Both the position numbers and the translations under genes were made by a program. A stretch of 64,000 bases of DNA, taken from positions 868,001 through 932,000 of the forward strand of contig JAPSJW010000001.1 in the NCBI GenBank assembly GCA_031177985.1, in the 5' to 3' direction. Position 1 is the first letter of the stretch. Each line of letters begins with the position of its first letter. The notes below the pieces were generated by a model. The model saw only the letters and a list, made by a program, of their open reading frames with translations, was not told where the DNA came from and did not search any database. The stretch is from Microbacteriaceae bacterium. GTDB taxonomy: Bacteria > Actinomycetota > Actinomycetes > Actinomycetales > Microbacteriaceae. Positions 33,236 to 41,005 of the stretch are shown one piece after another.

Positions 33236-34273
33236 ATGGCCGAGAACACGCCGACGCAGGTCCCGGTGAGGCGCGCCACCCTCAAGGACGTCGCCAAGGC
33301 AGCCGGGGTGTCGCAGTCGACCACGTCCCGCGCGCTGAGCGGCGAGGGCTACGTCGCAGCGGACGTGCGGGCCAGGGTGCTCGCCGCTGCCGACGAGCTG
33401 GGCTACGTCGCCCACGCGATGGCGCGCAGCCTGCGCAAGCAGACCAGCCGCTCGATCGGGGTGCTCGTCTCCGACCTGCGCAACACCTTCTACGCCGACC
33501 TCGCGGCGGGTGTCGCGAGCCGCGCCCGGGCGCACGGCTACATGATGATGCTCGTCGACGACCAAGGCATCGCGGCGGACGAGCTCACTGCAGCCGAGGC
33601 CTTCGTCGCCACCCGCGCTGCCGGCGTCATCGTGACGCCGCTCTCGTCGGACGTCTCGGCCTACCTGCTCAAGCAGCGCATCCCCGTCGTCGAGGTCGAC
33701 CGCCAGTTCTCGGCCGGCGCCTGCGACGGCGTGATCATCGACAACGCTAGCGTCGCCAGACGGATGACCGATCACCTGATCGCGCTCGGTCACCGTCGCA
33801 TCGCGCTGCTCATCGACGAGACGGACTGGACCACCGGCGGTGAGCGCTTCGCCGGCTATCGGGCGTCGCTCGAGGACGCGGGGATCGGCTCCGACCCCGA
33901 GCTCATCGTCTCGGCCGGCTGGGACGTCGAGGCGGCCCGCAAGGCCGCCGTGCACCTGCTCGCGCGCCGGGATCGCCCGACCGCCGTGTTCGCGGCGAAC
34001 AACCTCCTCGCCGAAGGCGTCTGGCGCGCCGTCAACGATCTCGGCCTGCGGGTGCCCGAGAACCTCAGCGTGGTGTCGTTCGACGACGCACAGTGGATGA
34101 GCATGGTGAGCCCCGGCATCTCCGCGATCGCGCAGGACGCCGTGAGCCTCGGCGAGGCGGCGATGGATCGGCTGCTCGCCCGGATCGAGGACCCGCACGC
34201 GGAGGCATCGACCGTCGTGCTCGAGGCGCAGATCCGCCCCCGCGGGTCGACGGCGGCACCGCAGGCGGAATAG
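33236..34273 (+). CDS. LacI family transcriptional regulator
   Basis: Sugar-responsive repressor of 345 residues. N-terminal helix-turn-helix and hinge helix: ATLKDVAKAAGVSQSTTSRAL and VLAAADELGYVAHAMARSL. The C-terminal sensor has the periplasmic-binding-protein I fold with SIGVLVSDLRNTFYADL, HRRIALLIDETDW and NLSVVSFDDAQW. AGGGAGGGG at 33223-33231 is a strong ribosome binding site before ATG 33236. It is divergent from the permease operon over a palindromic operator that also occurs upstream of the GH38-family and binding-protein genes, so it is the likely local repressor. Confidence 0.93.
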   Translation: MAENTPTQVPVRRATLKDVAKAAGVSQSTTSRALSGEGYVAADVRARVLAAADELGYVAHAMARSLRKQTSRSIGVLVSDLRNTFYADLAAGVASRARAHGYMMMLVDDQGIAADELTAAEAFVATRAAGVIVTPLSSDVSAYLLKQRIPVVEVDRQFSAGACDGVIIDNASVARRMTDHLIALGHRRIALLIDETDWTTGGERFAGYRASLEDAGIGSDPELIVSAGWDVEAARKAAVHLLARRDRPTAVFAANNLLAEGVWRAVNDLGLRVPENLSVVSFDDAQWMSMVSPGISAIAQDAVSLGEAAMDRLLARIEDPHAEASTVVLEAQIRPRGSTAAPQAE

Positions 34274-35035
34274 TCAGCCGAGCGCTGTTCCCGTCACCCG
34301 GCTCACGACGAGCTCGGGCACGAAGCGCGGGTCGGCGACGCGCTCGGGGAAGTCGAACACCCCGAGGATGAGCTGCATCGGGTAGCCGGGCGACTGACGG
34401 GAGTGCGCGACCTCGTCACCGTCGATCGAGAAGCGCACCCCATCGGTCGACCAGTCGACCGCGTACACGTGCTCCTCAGCCACATCGAGACGGGTGCGGT
34501 GGGTCGAGAACTCCTCCTGCAGCGCGGGGTCGCGGAAGGCGTGGATGCCGCACCCGACATCCGTCGTGCCGTCACGGTGGATGGCCTCGCCGAACACCTC
34601 GACGAGGCAGATCTCGCCGCTTCGCTCGGGTTCGGTCTCTAGCCCGATGAGCCAGGCCGAGAACATCGAGCCGGGGCCGATCGTGGCGCGGCAGGCGACC
34701 TCCAGCCGCCCGAGGTACGGCGTGAAGCCCCACGTGGTCGGCTGCTGCTCGCGCACGGTCTGCCCGGGCAGGAACGGCTGCTGCGCCTGCGTGCTGCCGA
34801 CCGGCCCCGACCAGTTGCCGCTCTGCACCGCCGACACCCGCAGCGAGGGCCGGTGGTCGTCGGGGCACCACAGCGCCTGGGACGGCGGGATGCGCAGGTG
34901 CAGCCCGTCGTGGTCGATGTACCAGGTGGCGGCCGCCGCCTCGAGGGAGCTCCAGGCGGGCAGGTAGGCGGGCGTCCACACCGCCGGGTCGAGTGCGGTG
35001 AAGCGCTCGTCGATCGTGTCCGGTCCCACCCTCAC
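34274..35035 (-). CDS. GH16-like (laminarinase-fold) protein
   Basis: A 253-residue concanavalin-like beta-sandwich. TWGFTPYLGRLEVACRATIG, MFSAWLIGLE and VYAVDWSTDGVRFSIDGDEV are GH16 features. The active-site strand reads GEICLVEVFGE: both glutamates of the ExDxxE motif are kept but the middle Asp is Cys, so normal activity is uncertain. No signal peptide is visible from either candidate GTG (35035 or 35029). It ends exactly where the lacI gene ends (convergent, no gap), next to the oxidoreductase genes. Beta-glucanase, or a DUF1080-like sugar-binding fold, are the alternatives. Confidence 0.75.
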   Translation of the reverse strand: MRVGPDTIDERFTALDPAVWTPAYLPAWSSLEAAAATWYIDHDGLHLRIPPSQALWCPDDHRPSLRVSAVQSGNWSGPVGSTQAQQPFLPGQTVREQQPTTWGFTPYLGRLEVACRATIGPGSMFSAWLIGLETEPERSGEICLVEVFGEAIHRDGTTDVGCGIHAFRDPALQEEFSTHRTRLDVAEEHVYAVDWSTDGVRFSIDGDEVAHSRQSPGYPMQLILGVFDFPERVADPRFVPELVVSRVTGTALG

Positions 35036-35123
35036 AGTGTGGCGGCGGCCACCGACGGCGCGCGTGCATCCTTCGCACGCGGGTGCCGCCCCGACACGCC
35101 TAGCGGCCGGGCCTCGCTCTTCG

Positions 35124-35169
35124 TTTTCCGCCATCCGTCTGTCGGAAAAAGGTGCGACACGTCGGAAAA
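35124..35169. promoter_or_regulatory. Possible operator repeats upstream of GH16-like gene
   Basis: TTTTCCG (35124-35130) is repeated inverted as CGGAAAA at 35143-35149 and again at 35163-35169. The two GTCGGAAAA copies start at 35141 and 35161, exactly 20 bases or two helical turns apart. The function is unknown. Confidence 0.35.
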
Positions 35170-35220
35170 TGAAGAACGGGCGCGAGGGACCCGGAGTTGC
35201 GCCGGCCAGGAGTGGCGCCC

Positions 35221-36264
35221 CTACGCCGCCACGACCTCCGAGCCCAGGTCGGCGCGCAGCACCTGGGCGGTCGCCTTGGTGCGCGCGGACTCGTAGGCGG
35301 CGAGGATGATGCCGAGCACCTCGATGCCCTCCCGCTCGTTGTGGATCGGGCGGGTGCCGCCCAGGACCGAGTCGGCGAAGTGCGCGACCTCGGCCGCGAA
35401 CTCGTGCACCGGCTCGAACTCCAGGGTCGCGGTCTCTCCGCTGCGCAGCCGGTAGTTGAGGGTCGTGCCGTCGCTCCACAGCGAGCCCAGCTCGCCGACG
35501 ACCGAGAAGCGCTCCGTGTTGGCGGTCGGCGTGTAGGCCCAGCTCGTCACGAGGCTGCCGACGACTCCGTTGTCGAAGCGCACGAGCACCTGCGCGCTGT
35601 CCTCGCCCTCCATGAACTCGAGGCGGTGACGACTCAGCATCGCGGTCGCCTCGACGGGCGACGCGCCCGCCAGGTGCAGCAGCAGGTACGCCGGGTGGTA
35701 CCCCGTGTCGATGAGCTCCCCGCCGCCGCTCGTCTTGGCGTTGGCGCGCCATCCCATGTTCTCGGGCGTGAAGTCGTTGAAGAAGCTGTCGGTGGTGCGC
35801 ACCTCGTAGACCTTGCCGAGCACTCCCTCGTCGAGCAGCTGCTTCGCGCGCGCGACCGCGGGCAGGAAGAGCTGGTTGTGACCGCACATCAGGGTGATCC
35901 CGGATGCGGCGATCGCCCGCGAGATGTCGGTCGCCTCCTCGGGGGTGAGGCAGAGCGGCTTCTCGCAGAGGACGTGCTTGCCCGCTTCCGCCGCGGCGAG
36001 GATCGCGTCGCGGTGCAGATGATGGGGCAGGCAGATGTCGACCGCGTCGATGTCTGCGTCGCGCAGCATCTCGCGGTAGTCGGCGTAGATGACGGCGTCG
36101 GAGTCGCCGCGGCGACGCTCGGCGGCCTCGCGCACCGGATCGGCGATGGCCGCGAAGGTCACGCGGTCCTTGTTGCGGAGGTAGCCGGCGACGTGGGCTC
36201 CGGCGATGTTGCCGGCGCCGATGAGGCCGATGCGGATGGGGCGGGTGGGGGTGGGGGCGGACAT
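35221..36264 (-). CDS. Gfo/Idh/MocA family oxidoreductase (1)
   Basis: NAD(P)-dependent sugar oxidoreductase of 347 residues. Rossmann N-terminus RIGLIGAGNIAGAHVAGYL, then the CEKPLCLTPEEA segment whose Lys is catalytic in the family, and the GGGELIDTGYHPAYLLLHL helix carrying the second catalytic residues (Asp and His). No Tat signal is seen, unlike GH109-type glycosidases. ATG 36264 is preferred over 36270 and 36294 because the Rossmann strand then begins at the usual distance; GGAA lies upstream. It follows a second Gfo/Idh gene by 22 bases. Confidence 0.9.
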   Translation of the reverse strand: MSAPTPTRPIRIGLIGAGNIAGAHVAGYLRNKDRVTFAAIADPVREAAERRRGDSDAVIYADYREMLRDADIDAVDICLPHHLHRDAILAAAEAGKHVLCEKPLCLTPEEATDISRAIAASGITLMCGHNQLFLPAVARAKQLLDEGVLGKVYEVRTTDSFFNDFTPENMGWRANAKTSGGGELIDTGYHPAYLLLHLAGASPVEATAMLSRHRLEFMEGEDSAQVLVRFDNGVVGSLVTSWAYTPTANTERFSVVGELGSLWSDGTTLNYRLRSGETATLEFEPVHEFAAEVAHFADSVLGGTRPIHNEREGIEVLGIILAAYESARTKATAQVLRADLGSEVVAA

Positions 36265-36286
36265 GTCCATTTCCGTTGTGTGATGG

Positions 36287-37276
36287 TCAGGCATAGGGCA
36301 GAGCGGTGGAGGTCGCAGCGGCGCGGTTGGCCGTCTGGACGAGTCGGGTGAGGGCGACGGCCGCGGCGCCGTTGCCGGCGTCGGCATCGCCGGTGCGGAT
36401 GCGGCGCAGCCACTGCGCCATCGGGGTCTCGGCGGGGGCGGGCAGTTCGACCTCGGTCCACTGCTCGCCGAGCGACCCGCCCTTGCCGATCAGGGCCTCG
36501 CGGCCGAAGCCGTAGAGGAGCGAGCCCTCGGTGCCGCGCACCTCGAGGGCGAAGGCTCCGGGCGTCGTGACGAAGCTGGCCTCGGCGACCCCGATCGCGC
36601 CGTCGTCGTAGGCGAGGGTGACGACGGCGTTGTCCTCGACGTTCCGGCCGGTGACCCGCGTGTAGGTCGCGCCGACGGAGCTCGGCTCGGCGCCGAGCAG
36701 GTGCTGCACGAGGTAGAGGGGGTGGCAGCCCAGGTCGGAGAGGGCTCCGCCGATCGCCGTCACCGGGTCGGCGAACCGCTCGGGGAGCCAGCCGTGCACC
36801 CAGCCGTCGTGGGCCATCCGCACCCGCACGTAGGTGAGCTGCCCGAGGGCGCCGCTGTCGACGAGCTCTCGGACCCCCGACGTCATCCGCTCGGCCAGGA
36901 AGGGGAGCGACACGACGAGCGCGAGCCCCGCATCCTCCGCCTGCTGCAGCAGCCGCTCGCACTCCTCGACGGTCGGCGCGAGCAGCTTCTCGGTGAAGAC
37001 GTGCTTGCCTGCGGCGAGGGCGCGCGAGATCACGTCGGTGTGGGCGTTGGTCTCGGCCGTGATGACGACGGCGTCGATGTCGTCCGAGCCGAGGAGCTCG
37101 TCGAGGTCGGCGCGGAAGGGGGCGCCGACGAGCTCGGCACCCTCACGTCCGCGGTCCTCCTCCGAGTCCCAGACTGCGGCCAGCTCGGCTCCGGTCGCCT
37201 CCCGCACCTCCGCGGCGTAGCCCTCGGCATGCACGTGCCAGAACCCCAGCACGGCGACCCTCGTCGGTCGAGTCAT
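36287..37276 (-). CDS. Gfo/Idh/MocA family oxidoreductase (2)
   Basis: NAD(P)-dependent oxidoreductase of 329 residues. Its Rossmann strand RVAVLGFWHVHAEGYAAEV has FWHVHA instead of a standard GxGxxG, a variant that recurs in one Gfo/Idh branch. HVFTEKLLAPTVEEC holds the catalytic Lys, and GGALSDLGCHPLYLVQHLL the second active-site residues. GGGGAACAGGG upstream is the ribosome binding site for ATG 37276. It is co-transcribed with oxidoreductase 1 and divergent from an FAD oxidoreductase; a chain of sugar oxidation steps is inferred. Confidence 0.88.
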   Translation of the reverse strand: MTRPTRVAVLGFWHVHAEGYAAEVREATGAELAAVWDSEEDRGREGAELVGAPFRADLDELLGSDDIDAVVITAETNAHTDVISRALAAGKHVFTEKLLAPTVEECERLLQQAEDAGLALVVSLPFLAERMTSGVRELVDSGALGQLTYVRVRMAHDGWVHGWLPERFADPVTAIGGALSDLGCHPLYLVQHLLGAEPSSVGATYTRVTGRNVEDNAVVTLAYDDGAIGVAEASFVTTPGAFALEVRGTEGSLLYGFGREALIGKGGSLGEQWTEVELPAPAETPMAQWLRRIRTGDADAGNGAAAVALTRLVQTANRAAATSTALPYA

Positions 37277-37396
37277 GTCCCTGTTCCCCCCGGGTCTGGG
37301 ATCGTTCTCACGTTCATGGTCCCGAAACCATAACTTCTGCTCCCAGGAGAGGTCCAGTTCTCCCTCCGGATCAGGCGACGAATGCTGCGCGTGGTG

Positions 37397-37410
37397 TGAC
37401 ATCGATCTCA
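37397..37410. promoter_or_regulatory. Candidate third LacI-type operator
   Basis: TGACATCGATCTCA matches TGGNANCGNTNNCA at all defined positions but one and shares the central CATCGAT with the palindrome at 28865-28884. It ends 21 bases before the start of the FAD oxidoreductase gene. Confidence 0.5.
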
Positions 37411-37431
37411 CGGCCACGCCAGAATGAGCGC

Positions 37432-38997
37432 ATGGCGAACGACGGCGTGCGCACCGATTCCCGCATCGACACGGAGGTCGTGGTCTACGCGGCGACCTCG
37501 GCGGGGGTGTGCGCCGCCGTCGCCGCCGCGGAGTCGGGCGCCAAGGTGCTGCTGGTCGAGCCAGGCTTCCACGTCGGCGGGATGACGAGCGGCGGCCTCG
37601 GCTACACCGACATCGGCGACCCGCGCGTGCTGGGGGGCGCGGCCGCCCGGTTCCGGGCCGCCGTGGCCGAGCACTACGGCGTCGAGCCGGGCCGCTACGC
37701 GGGGCCCGAGCCGCATGTCGCCGAGGCGATCTTCCGCCGCTGGCTCGAGGAGGCCGGGGTCGAGGTGGTCTTCGGGGCACGGCTCAAGGCGGTGGAGGTC
37801 GTCGATCGCCGCATCCGCTCGGCGACCTTCTCGACCGGGCTCACCGCATCCGCCGGCGTCTTCGTCGACGCTTCCTACGAGGGCGACCTGCTGGCCGAGG
37901 CCGGGGTGCCCTCGGCGGTGGGACGGGAAGACCGCTCCCTGTACGGCGAGCGGTTCGCCGGCCGTCAGGAGGTGGTGCCGGGCATGCACGCGATGCCGCC
38001 GTGGATCTCACCGTTCCGCGACGATCCCGACGGGCTCGAGGCAGGCACGCTGCTGCCCCAGGTCAGGCCCGGCCCGATGGCGGAGGTGGGGGAGGGCGAC
38101 GGAGGAGTCATGTCCTACGGCTACCGGGTCTGCCTGACCGCCGACGCCGACCGCATCCCCTTCGAGCGGCCGGAGGGATACGACGACGAGTACTGGGAGC
38201 TCGGGCGTCGGCTGTTCGCCCACTGGGCGAAGGAGGGCCGGGAGGTGCCCCCGGGCCGGCTGCTCGGGCTGGAGCCGAACCTCCCGGGCGGGAAGTGCGA
38301 TGGCAACTCGCTCGGCCCCTTCTCGCTGAGCGTGCACGACGGATCGGCGTGGGAGTATCCGCTCGCCGGCCGGAAGCGCCGCGAGGAGATCACGCGGCAC
38401 CACCTGGATCATGCCCGCGGGTTCCTGTGGTTCCTCTCGACCGACCCCGCGGTGCCTTCCGCGGTGCGCACGGAGCTGCAGCGCTGGGGGCTGCCGCGCG
38501 ACGAGTTCGCCGACACCGCGCACCTGCCGCATCAGCTCTACGTGCGCGAGGCGCGCCGGATGCTGGGCGAGGTCGTGCTGACCGAGCACGACCTCAGGGA
38601 GGGCCGGCAGCACCCCGACACGATCGCCATGGGGTCGTACCACCTCGACATCCGCGAAGTGCAGCGCACCTGGCGCTGGGTGTACGAGCACCCCCGCCCG
38701 ATCGGCACGGTCGTGACCGAGGGCTACCTCTCGGTCGCAGTGCCGCCGTACGGCATCCCCTACCGCGCCCTCGTGCCTGGCGAGGAGCACTGCGTCAACC
38801 TGCTCGTGCCGGTGTGCGTCTCGGCGTCGCACGTCGCCTTCTCGTCGATCCGCATGGAGCCGCAGTACGAGATGCTCGGCGAGGCCGCCGGCGTCGCGGC
38901 GGCGCTCGCCGTGTCGACGGATGCGGCAGTGCAGCGCGTCGACGTCCCGCTGCTCCGCGAGCGGCTGGTCGCCCGCGGTCAGGTGCTGGCGGTCTGA
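37432..38997 (+). CDS. FAD-dependent oxidoreductase
   Basis: A 521-residue flavoprotein of the FAD_oxidored (PF12831) type. The N-terminal VVVYAATSAGVCAAVAAAESGAKVLLVEP stretch is the Rossmann FAD site, in the variant with ATSAG that this family uses, followed by HVGGMTSGGLGYTD. The C-terminal part has RMEPQYEMLGEAAGVAAALA, where the flavin ring is normally held. Family members are mostly found in polysaccharide-utilisation clusters and their substrates are largely unknown. It is divergent from the two Gfo/Idh genes, with a LacI-like site just upstream. Confidence 0.88.
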   Translation: MANDGVRTDSRIDTEVVVYAATSAGVCAAVAAAESGAKVLLVEPGFHVGGMTSGGLGYTDIGDPRVLGGAAARFRAAVAEHYGVEPGRYAGPEPHVAEAIFRRWLEEAGVEVVFGARLKAVEVVDRRIRSATFSTGLTASAGVFVDASYEGDLLAEAGVPSAVGREDRSLYGERFAGRQEVVPGMHAMPPWISPFRDDPDGLEAGTLLPQVRPGPMAEVGEGDGGVMSYGYRVCLTADADRIPFERPEGYDDEYWELGRRLFAHWAKEGREVPPGRLLGLEPNLPGGKCDGNSLGPFSLSVHDGSAWEYPLAGRKRREEITRHHLDHARGFLWFLSTDPAVPSAVRTELQRWGLPRDEFADTAHLPHQLYVREARRMLGEVVLTEHDLREGRQHPDTIAMGSYHLDIREVQRTWRWVYEHPRPIGTVVTEGYLSVAVPPYGIPYRALVPGEEHCVNLLVPVCVSASHVAFSSIRMEPQYEMLGEAAGVAAALAVSTDAAVQRVDVPLLRERLVARGQVLAV

Positions 38998-39003
38998 GAG
39001 CCG

Positions 39004-40923
39004 CTACAGCGAGGCGCGGTCGCGGCCGCCGCGTTTGGCCCGGTACATCGCAGCATCCGCGCGCTCGAGCAGCGACCGCTCCGCGCCGTCCTCGTCCACC
39101 ACGACGCCGCACGACCCGGTGACGAGCAGTCGGCGCTCGCCCACGACGATGGGCAGACGGATGGCGGCGATGAGACGCTCTGCCACGCTCTGCGCCGTCT
39201 CGGCGTCGACGGCTGGGCACAGGACCACGAACTCGTCGCCACCGAGCCGCACGACGACGTCGTCGGCCCTGGCCTGCAGACGCAGTCGGTGGGCGATCTC
39301 GTTGAGCACGGCGTCGCCGACGTCGTGGCCGAAGCCGTCGTTGATGCCCTTGAAGTCGTCGAGGTCGATGAACAGCAGGGCGGCGCTGGAGCCGCCCTGC
39401 TGGTCCAGTCGCTGCTCGAGGTAGCGGCGGTTGTGCAGGCCCGTGAGCGAGTCGCGCATCGCGAGTGCGGCGAGCCGCGTATCCGCTCGCCGCATGAGCG
39501 CATCCGCCAGTTCCCGACCGAGGTCCTGCGCCTCCCGGGCGACGCTGCCCCACGGGGTGGCGGTGCCGGTCACGGACTGCTTCCACATCGAGAACGATCG
39601 TCGCGGCGACAGGCTGTCGGCGCGGTTCTGCGGACCCTGGTCGCCGAGCCACTGCACCACCCGTGCGACCTCCCCGCGGAAGAACAGCATCCCGTCGCCA
39701 GGCTCGGCGAGCGGCACGCTCAGCAGACCCGCGACGTCGGGCATCTGCGAGGCGAGCGACGGGCGCTCTGCGGGGAGCTCGGCGGTGTCGAACGTCCCTC
39801 CGGCGAGGGTCTCGAAGGCGGCATCCAATGCCTCGCGCGCGGGCACCATGCCGAGGGTGTGGACCGCCCCGTCCAGGCGCACGGCGACGCCATCGGCGGG
39901 GATGAGGTCGAGCACCGTCGTCTCGCCCTGCAGCAGCACCGAGAGGAGGTCGTCGAAACCGAAGAGGGGAGCGAGGAACGCGGCGCGCTGCTCGCGCACG
40001 TGGCCGGTGCGTCGCAGCCGTGCGTTCTCCTCCAGCCAGGAGAGCTGGAGCGTGAGCTGCCCGGCCAGCACCTCGAGCGCGCGCCGGAGCAGCACCGGCA
40101 GGCGGCGCTCGGTGCGGTGCGCGCAGGTGATCATTCCGACGAGCCTGCCGTCGCGCACCATCGAGAAGGAGACTGTCGACGCCTGACCCATGTTCCGCAT
40201 GAACTGCAGGTGATGAGGCGACACGCTGCGCAGCTCGGCTTGGCCGAGATCGAGTCGTGCGAGCTTCTCGTCCAGCGCGAGGAGGGGCGAGCCCGGGTCG
40301 GTCGTGCTCGCAATCGCGCGCGATGTCTTGCTGATGTAGAGCTCGCGAGCCTGGGGCGGGATGTCGGAGGACGGGAAGTGGAGGCCGAGGTAGGGCTCCA
40401 TCTCCTCGGCTCGGTCCTCGGCGACGACCTCGCCGTGACCGTCGGGGTAGAAGTGGTACACCATCACCCGGTCGAAGCCGGTGATGCGGCGGATCTCCCT
40501 CGCGGCCGCGGCTCGCAGCGTCGCGGCCTCCGTGAGCGGCGACAGCTTCCGGAACGCCTCGACGACCGCGGTGCGCGCATACTCGAAGCGACCCGCGGCA
40601 GGCTCGAGCTCGACGAGGGTGAGCGGCTGCGCGCGGGTCACGATGGCGTCGTACTCGACGCCGTCTTGCTCGATGCGCACCGGATCGATGAAGCTGCCCC
40701 GACGCACGGCGGCCTCGAGCTCCGGCCCTGCGAGCTCCGCGAGCGGCCGGGCGAGCCACCGTCGGGCGTTCTCGCTCGCGACATGCACGTAGCCGGTGTC
40801 GGGATCGACGCCGAGCAGGATGCCGTGCGACTGGATGCTGCCAGGAGTGCGGATCGGCTCCTTCGCACACTCGATGAGGCGTCGCCGCTCATCCTCGTCG
40901 ATGGCGACCGGAAGAGAATTCAC
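39004..40923 (-). CDS. Bacteriophytochrome-diguanylate cyclase (PAS-GAF-PHY-GGDEF)
   Basis: Red/far-red light sensor fused to a c-di-GMP synthase, 639 residues. The biliverdin-binding cysteine is Cys19 in IECAKEPIRTPGSIQSHG. The GAF domain has the PASDIP-equivalent FPSSDIPPQARELY and SPHHLQFMRNMG around the chromophore pocket. The PHY domain has the tongue motif SPRRSF. The GGDEF domain begins RDSLTGLHNRRYL, has an intact LGGDEF active site and a RADD inhibitory site five residues before it, so product inhibition is expected. No heme oxygenase gene for biliverdin is adjacent. Cytosolic; no histidine kinase module. Confidence 0.95.
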   Translation of the reverse strand: MNSLPVAIDEDERRRLIECAKEPIRTPGSIQSHGILLGVDPDTGYVHVASENARRWLARPLAELAGPELEAAVRRGSFIDPVRIEQDGVEYDAIVTRAQPLTLVELEPAAGRFEYARTAVVEAFRKLSPLTEAATLRAAAAREIRRITGFDRVMVYHFYPDGHGEVVAEDRAEEMEPYLGLHFPSSDIPPQARELYISKTSRAIASTTDPGSPLLALDEKLARLDLGQAELRSVSPHHLQFMRNMGQASTVSFSMVRDGRLVGMITCAHRTERRLPVLLRRALEVLAGQLTLQLSWLEENARLRRTGHVREQRAAFLAPLFGFDDLLSVLLQGETTVLDLIPADGVAVRLDGAVHTLGMVPAREALDAAFETLAGGTFDTAELPAERPSLASQMPDVAGLLSVPLAEPGDGMLFFRGEVARVVQWLGDQGPQNRADSLSPRRSFSMWKQSVTGTATPWGSVAREAQDLGRELADALMRRADTRLAALAMRDSLTGLHNRRYLEQRLDQQGGSSAALLFIDLDDFKGINDGFGHDVGDAVLNEIAHRLRLQARADDVVVRLGGDEFVVLCPAVDAETAQSVAERLIAAIRLPIVVGERRLLVTGSCGVVVDEDGAERSLLERADAAMYRAKRGGRDRASL

Positions 40924-41005
40924 GCTGCTCCAAGAAGGGCTCGGGTGCGACTCACTCTAGGCGGTCACGCCATCCCCTGTTCTGGGGCTTCACGGGTCTC
41001 GACCC

